Assembly: GCA_947507875.1 (NCBI GenBank)
Contig: CANNQP010000016.1
Coordinates: 20,545 to 84,544, forward strand
Length of the DNA stretch: 64,000 bases
From: Verrucomicrobiaceae bacterium
GTDB lineage: Bacteria > Verrucomicrobiota > Verrucomicrobiia > Verrucomicrobiales > Verrucomicrobiaceae
Direction: 5' to 3'
In this document: piece after piece, positions 34,954 to 41,983 of the stretch
How the letters are laid out: each line of letters begins with the position of its first letter
Position numbering within the stretch: the stretch's first letter is position 1
Notes under the pieces: model-generated
Database searches by the model: none
Seen by the model: only the letters and a program-made list of their open reading frames with translations
What the model was told of the DNA's origin: nothing
Made by a program: the position numbers and the translations under genes

Positions 34954-37032
34954 TCATGTTTTCAAATCATCCAAGAACTCTGACGCTGGTTCTACACTGG
35001 TGATGAGAAGGCGATCCCTCGCTCGGGTGCAGGCGACATAGAGAAGCTGCCTTTCAGTGTCATAGACCTCTTGCAGGTCGGAGTCATCGCCGACGGTTTC
35101 GATGCGTTCTTGGAGAGGGATGATCTCATCATCGCAGGCCATCGCCGCAACAGCACGGAACTCCAAGCCCTTGGCAAGGTGCATGGTGCAGATGGAGACA
35201 CAGTCGTACTCGGTTTCCACATGCTCATCGAGCACGCGATAAGGTAGCTCAGCAGATTCACAGGCAGCCTTGGCTCGATCGATCTGGTCTTCGGATCGGA
35301 CGAAGACGCCGAGTTCATGCGGCTGAAGGCCTTCTTTCGTCTGTTCCTTCAGCCAGGAACCGACGGCGCTTTGCTCCTTGGCCTCCGTCTTGAAGGTTTG
35401 GACCTTCGGCGCAGGCCCGTTGAAGACGGAAATCGTGTCTGACCGGTTCTCCGTGTTGCCATCCACATCCGCCACTTCGGGGCCGAGCAGACGGTCGGCT
35501 GCTTGGCGGATTTGGTGGGAGGTGCGGTAGTTGACTCGCAGGGTGCGGGAGCGACCACGCACATCCACGCCGAGAGACTTCCAGGAGAAAGGCAGCTGGA
35601 AGATGCGTTGGCCGAGGTCTCCGGCAAAGAAGAGCCCGTTGGGCGAATCAGAAGCAAGAGCGCCAAAGAATCGCAGATGCGGAACGCCCACGTCCTGCGC
35701 CTCATCGACCACCACAAAGTCAAAGGGACGCTTCTTGGATGCCGTGAGGCTTTGGGCGAGTTCCGTAAACACTGTTGCCAAAGTGAGCAGCTTCTTTTCC
35801 GCCAAGGAGGCTTTCACCTTTTCAAAGATGGCCCACAGCACGGCGCGTTGTGCCTCGGGCAGTCGGGTCTTGCGGCCCAGGCGTGCCACGTCGCGGTAGT
35901 CCTCCCACTTGGCGAGCTGCCAGGCATCCACGATCTGTTCCCATTCGGTGAAGAGGAAATGCTGGGTGAACTTGTGGTTGCCGACCTCCTTGGAGGCTTC
36001 CTTGATCAGATCACGGACCAGCGTGCGGCTGGCCAGCTTCGCCGGGCCGCAGTGAGCTTTGTAGAGACGTTGGCCGATGGCGTTGAAGGAATGGATGTCG
36101 ATGCGTTCTCCCAGCTGCGGCTCGTTCCAGACGAGGTGCCGGAACTTGGTGCGGAGCGCATTCGCCAGCGTGTCGGAGAATGTGGTCAGCAGCACGCGGG
36201 AGTCGGGATTCGATCGCGCCAGATGCACCGCGCGATGCAGCGCCACCACGGTCTTGCCCGTGCCAGCGGAGCCAGCCACGCGGGCGGGGCCGGAGTAATC
36301 CCGGGCCACCCACTGCTTCTGCTCGGGATGCAGGAAGACAGTCCACTTTTCCCAAGGAGCATCGAGAGCACGCTCCAACTCTTCCACGTTCGTCATTACG
36401 CGGAAGCGACGCTGCGCATCGGGGTGATCGAAAGGATTCGGCGGAGGTTCGACTGTCTCAGCCTTCCGAGGTTTACCACCCGTGGCGATCTCCAGCAGGG
36501 CCTCGGCAGCCTCGGAGGGCAGATGATCCGCCAGGGCGAGGTAACTGTCTTCGGTTGCCTCCCTCACATCTTTGAGCCACTCGGGCGGCACGCCATAGCT
36601 CAGGAGTTCCTCTTCAGAAAGATACGCAAAGAGAGGCTTCGGGGCTTTGGCAGTCTTCTTCGGTTCCTCGGCCACATACTGCGGCACGAGGATTTGCTGC
36701 ACCGTCTCGCGAATCTCCACGAGCTGCGCCGCGCCCGTTTTCGGGTGGGTTTCCAGCTTCCGACGCTCCGCCCAGTCATAGGCTTTGTCGTGATGGTTCA
36801 CGTAGCACAGCAGCAGACTGCCCGCTGTCTTGTGAACGATCATGCGAATGTCCGCATTCACCCGCACCGACCAGAAGTTCTTGTCCTTCGCCTTGTCCAG
36901 CTTGTGAAAGCTCATGCCCGGACTCGCCGGGTTCATCTGGAGATCAAAGGCCGTCGTCTTCACGGCCTTTTGCTCGTCTCCGGTGAGGCGGCTCAGGCTG
37001 TCGGTGAAGGTGTCGGCGATGCGGAAATCCAT
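34954..37032 (-). CDS. UvrD/Rep-like SF1 helicase with RelE-like N-terminal domain
   Basis: 692 residues from ATG 37030-37032 (an upstream ATG adds 25 non-coding-like residues and overlaps the PIN gene). Residues 5-95 resemble RelE/ParE-type toxins: FWSVRVNADIRMIVHKTAGS then YVNHHDKAYDWAERRK. After a linker comes a superfamily 1 helicase: Walker A GSAGTGKT (254-261), Walker B VVDEAQD (443-447), motif IV VNYRTSHQIRQAADRL, and motifs V-VI TMHLAKGLEF and YVACTRARDR. It would unwind or translocate on DNA; whether the N-terminal fold is an active RNase or only a binding module is unknown. Last of three genes after the HTH-PIN pair. Confidence 0.85.
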   Translation of the reverse strand: MDFRIADTFTDSLSRLTGDEQKAVKTTAFDLQMNPASPGMSFHKLDKAKDKNFWSVRVNADIRMIVHKTAGSLLLCYVNHHDKAYDWAERRKLETHPKTGAAQLVEIRETVQQILVPQYVAEEPKKTAKAPKPLFAYLSEEELLSYGVPPEWLKDVREATEDSYLALADHLPSEAAEALLEIATGGKPRKAETVEPPPNPFDHPDAQRRFRVMTNVEELERALDAPWEKWTVFLHPEQKQWVARDYSGPARVAGSAGTGKTVVALHRAVHLARSNPDSRVLLTTFSDTLANALRTKFRHLVWNEPQLGERIDIHSFNAIGQRLYKAHCGPAKLASRTLVRDLIKEASKEVGNHKFTQHFLFTEWEQIVDAWQLAKWEDYRDVARLGRKTRLPEAQRAVLWAIFEKVKASLAEKKLLTLATVFTELAQSLTASKKRPFDFVVVDEAQDVGVPHLRFFGALASDSPNGLFFAGDLGQRIFQLPFSWKSLGVDVRGRSRTLRVNYRTSHQIRQAADRLLGPEVADVDGNTENRSDTISVFNGPAPKVQTFKTEAKEQSAVGSWLKEQTKEGLQPHELGVFVRSEDQIDRAKAACESAELPYRVLDEHVETEYDCVSICTMHLAKGLEFRAVAAMACDDEIIPLQERIETVGDDSDLQEVYDTERQLLYVACTRARDRLLITSVEPASEFLDDLKT

Positions 37033-37036
37033 TCGA

Positions 37037-37591
37037 TTACTTGGCAAGATCGAGCAGCACCAATGAGGAGAATTTTGGGATGACGGTGCCCAGCCGCAGC
37101 AGGACATCCTCTGTCTCCATTCTGCGTCGCCCGGCGATTTCTCCCAACACGGCGATGACCTGCTTCGGTTCCAGTTCGTAGAGCGTCACCAGGTAATCGT
37201 CGGGATGAATGGCAAAAACTTGGTGTGGTGCCAGATGCTCAGCTTTGAAATCCTTGAGATTGAATGTGAGGATGACCTGACAGTTCCCGCAAATGGCAGC
37301 GGCCAGCACATGGCGATCCTTTTCGTGATTGGTCAGAGACGCGATGATTGCCTCGTGTCCCGTGATCTCAGCTTCGGGGAAGCTGGCGCGGATATTCTGT
37401 TGGTAGAGGGCGACGAGATGCTCAGGCCAGCTCAGCTTATCGCGATGCGTTCGCTCGACTTCTTCAAGGATGAGCGCTGACCAGTGGGGCACGAAAAGGC
37501 GCGGCCTTTCTGCCAGATTGAGCAGCAAGTCGCACACTCCCTGGTTGGCCAGCACGCAGGCGTCGATCAGGACATGGAAGTCGGCTCTCAT
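37037..37591 (-). CDS. PIN-domain nuclease, VapC-like toxin candidate
   Basis: 184 residues. The PIN acidic cluster is Asp 10 (FHVLIDACVLANQG), Glu 43 (LEEVERTHRD), Asp 91 (HEKDRHVLAAAI) and Asn 110/Asp 113 (ILTFNLKDF). These would bind Mg in a single-strand RNase. A C-terminal extension of about 60 residues follows. Its ATG overlaps the stop of the HTH gene (ATGA at 37588-37591), as in toxin-antitoxin pairs, and the helicase starts 4 bp after its stop. The RNA target is unknown. Confidence 0.83.
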   Translation of the reverse strand: MRADFHVLIDACVLANQGVCDLLLNLAERPRLFVPHWSALILEEVERTHRDKLSWPEHLVALYQQNIRASFPEAEITGHEAIIASLTNHEKDRHVLAAAICGNCQVILTFNLKDFKAEHLAPHQVFAIHPDDYLVTLYELEPKQVIAVLGEIAGRRRMETEDVLLRLGTVIPKFSSLVLLDLAK

Positions 37592-38043
37592 GAGTCGCCT
37601 TTGTAATCCGAAAAATACAGTCCAGCCTTGGCCACTTCATCCGTCAGCCGGTCCATGGCTTCTCGGCGCTCCTTGTCCCGCTTCTTTTCATAGGTCAGCA
37701 GATCCTTGAATGTGACCCGGCGATGAGTGCCCACCCGGTGATAGGGGATTTCCCCTTTCTCCAGCAAGTTCACAAAGAACTGCCGTGACATGCCAAGGTA
37801 ATTGGCCGCCGCCTGGGTCGTGAAGGCCTCGTCCTCGGGCAGCATCACAATGGCTTTCCGTTCGGACATCAGCCGCACAATCCGGGCAAAATGGGCAAAA
37901 AGCGCCTCTGGGATGTGCGTGCGGTTCCCGTGTTCATCAATCAGTGCCACGTGGTCAGGCATGGCAAAGACCTTGGCCAGTTCAGCTAGCTGATTTTCAG
38001 GTATCAGGGATGGGTCGAGGCGGTTGGTGCGGGTGGTGAGCAT
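37588..38043 (-). CDS. Excisionase-family helix-turn-helix protein, likely antitoxin or regulator
   Basis: 151 residues. The DNA-binding part is residues about 75-125: FTTQAAANYLGMSRQFFVNL then LEKGEIPYHRVGTHRRVTF, the MerR/excisionase pattern. The N-terminal 70 residues form a separate helical domain, and the C-terminal tail (AGLYFSDYKGDS) may contact the PIN toxin. It is translationally coupled to the PIN gene. Probable role: binding and autoregulating its own promoter while neutralising the PIN protein; this is inferred from the layout only. Confidence 0.78.
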   Translation of the reverse strand: MLTTRTNRLDPSLIPENQLAELAKVFAMPDHVALIDEHGNRTHIPEALFAHFARIVRLMSERKAIVMLPEDEAFTTQAAANYLGMSRQFFVNLLEKGEIPYHRVGTHRRVTFKDLLTYEKKRDKERREAMDRLTDEVAKAGLYFSDYKGDS

Positions 38044-38069
38044 GACAAAAAACGTGGAAGTGGGTTGGG

Positions 38070-38125
38070 CTGGCCTCTGGGAAGCAGGGTTGCCGCCCGT
38101 AGCAACCCTGCTTCCCAGAGGTCAG
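38070..38125. repeat. Long intergenic palindrome (20-bp perfect arms)
   Basis: CCTCTGGGAAGCAGGGTTGC (38074-38093) is repeated as an exact reverse complement at 38102-38121 around an 8-nt loop. The arms extend to 38070 and 38125 with one mismatch. It lies between the Mod gene and the HTH gene. No T tract follows directly on either strand, so it is more like a REP- or MITE-type hairpin than a simple terminator, though it could still slow transcription or stabilise an mRNA end. Confidence 0.75.
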
Positions 38126-38193
38126 GCTTTCAAGCTAATATTCGCTACAAACGCTACATTCACCTCAAGCGCCCAACCTTGGCCGGCCATTCG

Positions 38194-39600
38194 TCACACC
38201 CGAAACACCTTCATCACCTCATCCCCAAGGTGATTGATCACCTTCACGGCGATGCGACCTTGCTTGGGTTTCTCGAAGGGACGTGACGTGTCGCTGTTCA
38301 GGGTGGCCCAGGCTTCGGGGTTGATTTCGGCTTTGAGGGTGGTTTTGAGGGCGCTGTAGGGGTCGTTGGCACCGAGGAAGTAGGCGTGGCGGACGAAGAA
38401 GCTCTCGCGATTGTAGTCGGTGTCGATGAACCAGCAGGCAATGCCGTCGGTGCCTGAACTCTGAACTTCACCGGATTGCGGCTTGAACACATCCACTCCG
38501 TTCACCTTCACGCGTAGCTTGCCATCATTCTCAGTGAGCAGTTCGATGTCTGGTTCGCCGAAGATAACGAAGAGGTTTCCTTTGCCTGTATTCTTGAGGT
38601 CCTCGGCCATGTGGAGGTCCGCGTTCATGCGGGCCTTTAAGATCGGAATCCGGCCAAGACCCGGCAGGTCGGTTGAGTGGGCATCGTAGTTAAATGCGCA
38701 GGCAATGAGCACATCAAAACCTGCGTCGCCGCACTCGCGGGCAGCTTCGACCAGATCTGTCCGTTGCACGGTGCCGAACTCCGGGCCGATGAAGATGGCG
38801 GCTCGCTTCTCAGTGGCTCCTTCCATGTATCGCCCTTCGCCACAAATGTAATGTCCTGGCCAGGCTTGCAGGCTGGTGAAGGTGATGCGGTCTTCCTTGT
38901 GCGCCTGCTGCACGCCAGCGGTGCGCAGGTTCTCCAGGATCATTTGGGGGAAGGTCTGCTTGGCGTTGTATTCCCCTGGGTCTTCCCGCAGACCGTCGAT
39001 CAACTCATCGTTCTCATCCACGCCGAGCATACGGTGCGGGCTGAGGCTCTCCACGGTGAAGGGGCCGGCCACGCGGACCTTCTTCTTGTCGTCGTAGGGC
39101 TTGTCGTAGAGGTATTCGAACTCGGCCTTGGCGGCGATGGACTTGTCGATCTCCTGCTGCCGGGCGATGCGGGCTTCCCACCACTCCGCGTGGACCTTCT
39201 TCGCCTTGGCGGACCACTTGGCTTCTGCTTCGCGGGGGATTTCCCACTCCTGGAGCGTTTCGGCCTTCGTCATTCGGGTTTCGTCATTCAAGGCCTTGGC
39301 GAGCGGAGCGAGCCTTTCCTGCCACTTCTCCCAAATCACATCGATCTCCGCGTTGTTGGCGATGGACTTGAGGGTGATGTGCGGCACACGCTCATAGACG
39401 AAGCCGTGGCGGATGTTCCCCTGCACGGGCTGCGAACTCGGCGCGGTGCGGGTGACTTCGGCTTCCTTCAGCTGTCCCTCGCGGGAATCGGCCAGCAGGT
39501 AAAAGGGATAACGCGCGCCCATGATGCGGGCACGGGCCAGCGCCAGCGCAGCGCCAGCGCCACGCGCGAGGTGTCGATCGTGATCCAGCGGCGGCCCCAT
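38194..39600 (-). CDS. C-terminal part of the Mod methyltransferase (out of frame with its N-terminus)
   Basis: The frame restored by removing one 11-bp repeat copy, coding from about 39549 leftward. It opens with ARARIMGARYPFYLLADS and continues through GFVYERVPHITLKSIANNAE, the segment that follows the SAM motif in homologous Mod proteins. The rest probably holds the target-recognition region. An ATG exists at 39598-39600 but no ribosome-binding site precedes it, so independent translation is doubtful. An in-frame stretch with the repeated GAATGACGAA unit lies at 39266-39289. Confidence 0.7.
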   Translation of the reverse strand: MGPPLDHDRHLARGAGAALALARARIMGARYPFYLLADSREGQLKEAEVTRTAPSSQPVQGNIRHGFVYERVPHITLKSIANNAEIDVIWEKWQERLAPLAKALNDETRMTKAETLQEWEIPREAEAKWSAKAKKVHAEWWEARIARQQEIDKSIAAKAEFEYLYDKPYDDKKKVRVAGPFTVESLSPHRMLGVDENDELIDGLREDPGEYNAKQTFPQMILENLRTAGVQQAHKEDRITFTSLQAWPGHYICGEGRYMEGATEKRAAIFIGPEFGTVQRTDLVEAARECGDAGFDVLIACAFNYDAHSTDLPGLGRIPILKARMNADLHMAEDLKNTGKGNLFVIFGEPDIELLTENDGKLRVKVNGVDVFKPQSGEVQSSGTDGIACWFIDTDYNRESFFVRHAYFLGANDPYSALKTTLKAEINPEAWATLNSDTSRPFEKPKQGRIAVKVINHLGDEVMKVFRV

Positions 39601-40985
39601 TGCTCGGCGACAGTGGCGGTGGTGCCGGAACCGCAGGTCGGGTCGAGCACGAGGTCGCCGGGGTCGGTGGCCATCAAAAGGCAGCGTTGAACCAACTTCG
39701 TTCCGCTTTGAACAACGTAAATCTTCTCGTCGGTAAAGCTGCCGGTGCCAGTGTCGTTCCAGACGTTGCCGATGGCCTGCGCTCGAAAGTCATCAAGGAA
39801 GCGAACGTATCGCAGGCTGTTGGTGGCTTGTCCGATGCGGTTCGCGCGGATAAGGCGTCCCATCCCCAGCTCTCCAGTCTTCCAGTATCCTTTGCCTGGA
39901 CCGAATGTGCGTCCGCAAAAATGGACCGGGAAATCGCCAGGCGGCCGTTGTGAAGAAAGGTTGTCCATCGCGAACACATTCGTTGTCTGGTCAGCGGCTC
40001 GCTCTTCATCGAGTAGAGGACGCACTGAACCATCTGGTTCGCGGACCCATTTATAGACACCGGATTTGTCAGCATCGAATCCCTTCGCAAGGAGCGGGTT
40101 TCTAAATTTGATCGAACTCCTTTGCTTCGCATACCAAAGCACGAAGTCAGCGGTGCCAGCGATAAGTTCGGAGCTTTGACCCGCAGTCTTCACGACTGTG
40201 ATTTGCCCGCTGTAGTTTTCTTCCCCAAACACCTCATCCATCACCGCCCGGACGCGGTGGACATTTTCATCGCCGATCTGCACGAAGATGGAGCCGGAAT
40301 CAGTGAGGAGATCGCGGGCGACGGTGAGCCGATCCCGCAGGTAGGTGAGGTAGCTGTGGATGCCGTCGCGCCAGGTGTCGCGGAAGGCTTTGACCTGCTC
40401 GGGCTCGCGGGTGATGTGGTCGGCCTTGCCGTCCTTCACGTCGCGGCTGGTGGTGGACCACTGGAAGTTGCTGTTGAACTTGATGCCGTAGGGCGGGTCG
40501 AAGTAGATGCACTGCACGCGCCCGCGCAGACCCTCGCGCTCGGCGAGGCTGGCCATGACCTGGAGGGAGTCGCCCAGGATCATGCGGTTGGACCAGTTCT
40601 GGTCGTGGGCGTAGAACTCGGTCTTGTCCGCGCCTTTGGGGATGCCGTTGAAGTCGTTGAAGAGGTCAAACTGCACCTCCGGGGCGGTTTCCTTGCTCTG
40701 GCGCAGCAGGTCATCAATGAGCGCCTTCGGATGCACCTTCTCCTGAATGTAGAGCGGCGGGGCATGCACGACGAGGTCGCTCCAGTCCTGCTCATCCTTC
40801 CCTCGCCAGACGAGCTGGGGATCGAGGTCGGTGTTGCGCGGATACTTCACCTTGCGCGGCTGTTCATGCTCCCGTTGCACGATGGACTGCTGCTCAGCGC
40901 TGGGGATGTTCTTGCGCTTGTCGTCCGGGTGCTTGATGGCATCGACGGTCTTGAGGGAGGAAGAGGTGGTGGCTTTCTTGGCCAT
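39468..40985 (-). CDS. N-terminal part of the Mod methyltransferase
   Basis: 505 residues as it stands, of which 475 are genuine before the frame changes and about 30 are frameshift residues (ending RWRWPVP...). It holds the DPPY motif and SAM-binding motif, so it contains the catalytic fold but lacks the C-terminal half. It starts 44 bp after the kinase-like gene. Confidence 0.85.
   Translation of the reverse strand: MAKKATTSSSLKTVDAIKHPDDKRKNIPSAEQQSIVQREHEQPRKVKYPRNTDLDPQLVWRGKDEQDWSDLVVHAPPLYIQEKVHPKALIDDLLRQSKETAPEVQFDLFNDFNGIPKGADKTEFYAHDQNWSNRMILGDSLQVMASLAEREGLRGRVQCIYFDPPYGIKFNSNFQWSTTSRDVKDGKADHITREPEQVKAFRDTWRDGIHSYLTYLRDRLTVARDLLTDSGSIFVQIGDENVHRVRAVMDEVFGEENYSGQITVVKTAGQSSELIAGTADFVLWYAKQRSSIKFRNPLLAKGFDADKSGVYKWVREPDGSVRPLLDEERAADQTTNVFAMDNLSSQRPPGDFPVHFCGRTFGPGKGYWKTGELGMGRLIRANRIGQATNSLRYVRFLDDFRAQAIGNVWNDTGTGSFTDEKIYVVQSGTKLVQRCLLMATDPGDLVLDPTCGSGTTATVAEQWGRRWITIDTSRVALALRWRWPVPASWARVIPFTCWPIPARDS
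39539..39560. repeat. Perfect 11-bp tandem duplication inside the methyltransferase gene
   Basis: AGCGCCAGCGC occurs at 39539-39549 and again at 39550-39560 (plus strand). Loss of one copy restores one long frame. The unit is itself built of near-repeats (GCGCTG, GGCGCT), which favours strand slippage. Confidence 0.95.
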
Positions 40986-41000
40986 GAGGGAGGAAATTGC

Positions 41001-41027
41001 GAATGAGGAATGGCGAATGACGAATGA
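41001..41027. repeat. Short GAATGA repeats before the Mod gene
   Basis: GAATGAGGAATGGCGAATGACGAATGA (41001-41027) contains three copies of a GAATGA unit, one of them within GAATGACGAA. The same GAATGACGAA unit occurs twice inside the Mod coding sequence on the minus strand (39266-39275 and 39280-39289). Its function is unknown. Confidence 0.5.
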
Positions 41028-41029
41028 AG

Positions 41030-41950
41030 TCAGAGGGAATCGTCGGGCGGAAGGGGGAAGCCGACTTCGGCCAGTTTGAACGCGGCCCAGGTGCCCATGC
41101 GTGCGAGTGAAATGTAGGGATCAATCACGGCGAGGCCGGCGGCTTCTGGCAGGCGCACGACATTTTCATCATGCAGGTCATGGGCGAGGATGCCGGTGAT
41201 GGGGTGCAGGTAGGCGAAGTAGCCGTCGTCGAGCACGCCCTCATGCTTCAAAAGCACGGGCGCAAAACCCATCGCTGCCATCAAGTCCTGGGTTTCGGCC
41301 TTGGAGACGAGCGGCTGGGTGGTGTCCACCTCGACATGGGGCTGGGAGACGACGGGGGCCAGTTCCCTGCTTTTGGCATTGAGGGTGAAGCCTTCCAAAC
41401 GGTAGGCCGTCTCGGGGAACAGCAGGCCGTGCAGCCTCATGCGGATCAAGTAATCCCCGAGCGTGCTGTGATTCACACCATGGTAGAGGCGCTTGAACCA
41501 GCGGCCGCACTGCTCGTCGTAATAGACCTGATGCTCGGCCCCGCCACGTTTCCCCTGTTCTTCCCAGGACTGGAAAAAACGGGCCTCATCCATCACCAAG
41601 CCGGACTCCTCCGCCCACCGGCGCAGGGCCTTGCGTCCCGCACGGTCCACCGTGGACAGACGGCTCAACTCCCGGAGCTGCTGCGGGAGCTGTGGGATTT
41701 CAGATAGTCGTAACCCTTGAGCGCCTGCGCGGTAGTGGGCCTCGGCCTGCTCAAAACGGAGTTCACCGTGGCCTTGCTGACATGGGCTGTCTGCTGGGGC
41801 ACGGAAATGCTGAACAACGGCTTCGACGGGGTGGAGGGCATAGCAATGCTGTGAGCGTAATTCCAGGGAGTGAGAAAGCAACCGGTCTAATCCCAAGGCA
41901 GCGACTGGCTGCTGGTTTGCTGGGGGCTGGTTGTCTGGAAGTGAGTCCAT
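41030..41950 (-). CDS. Protein-kinase-like protein (polyvalent-protein kinase type) inside the R-M operon
   Basis: 306 residues encoded between res and mod on the same strand, 33 bp after res and 44 bp before mod. The C-terminal half resembles the Ser/Thr/Tyr kinase domain found in phage polyvalent proteins. A putative N-lobe Lys 153 lies in EQCGRWFKRLYHG. The catalytic loop is AHDLHDENVVRL (Asp 258, Asp 261, Asn 263), analogous to HRDLKPEN, and VIDPY (Asp 277) occupies the DFG position. The N-terminal 130 residues are helical and unassigned. Activity is inferred from motifs. A kinase here could control the nuclease or methylase, or sense phage; none of this is shown. Confidence 0.7.
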   Translation of the reverse strand: MDSLPDNQPPANQQPVAALGLDRLLSHSLELRSQHCYALHPVEAVVQHFRAPADSPCQQGHGELRFEQAEAHYRAGAQGLRLSEIPQLPQQLRELSRLSTVDRAGRKALRRWAEESGLVMDEARFFQSWEEQGKRGGAEHQVYYDEQCGRWFKRLYHGVNHSTLGDYLIRMRLHGLLFPETAYRLEGFTLNAKSRELAPVVSQPHVEVDTTQPLVSKAETQDLMAAMGFAPVLLKHEGVLDDGYFAYLHPITGILAHDLHDENVVRLPEAAGLAVIDPYISLARMGTWAAFKLAEVGFPLPPDDSL

Positions 41951-41983
41951 CGGGTGCTGGAGCTAAGTGTGGCCCTCTTCCTT

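Larger units (their letters stand above)
38194..40985 (-). pseudogene. Type III-like Mod DNA methyltransferase, frameshifted by an 11-bp tandem duplication
   Basis: Read as one gene, this encodes an adenine-type beta-class methyltransferase. Motif IV YFDPPYGIKF is at residues 161-170 and the SAM motif LDPTCGSGTT is at 447-456. After DTSRV (residue 475) the coding sequence holds GCGCTGGCGCT twice in tandem. Deleting one copy gives GTG GCG CTG GCG CTG GCC CGT, that is VALALARAR, and a single frame of 926 residues, the expected size for large Mod subunits paired with ResIII enzymes. As it stands, the first frame stops soon after (39468) and the C-terminal half sits in another frame. It is either inactivated or phase-variable; a sequencing error is also possible. 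Confidence 0.85.

Noticed and set aside
35503..37083. 526-residue open frame on the plus strand
   Set aside because: Antisense to the SF1 helicase, whose motifs are all intact; no recognisable domain.
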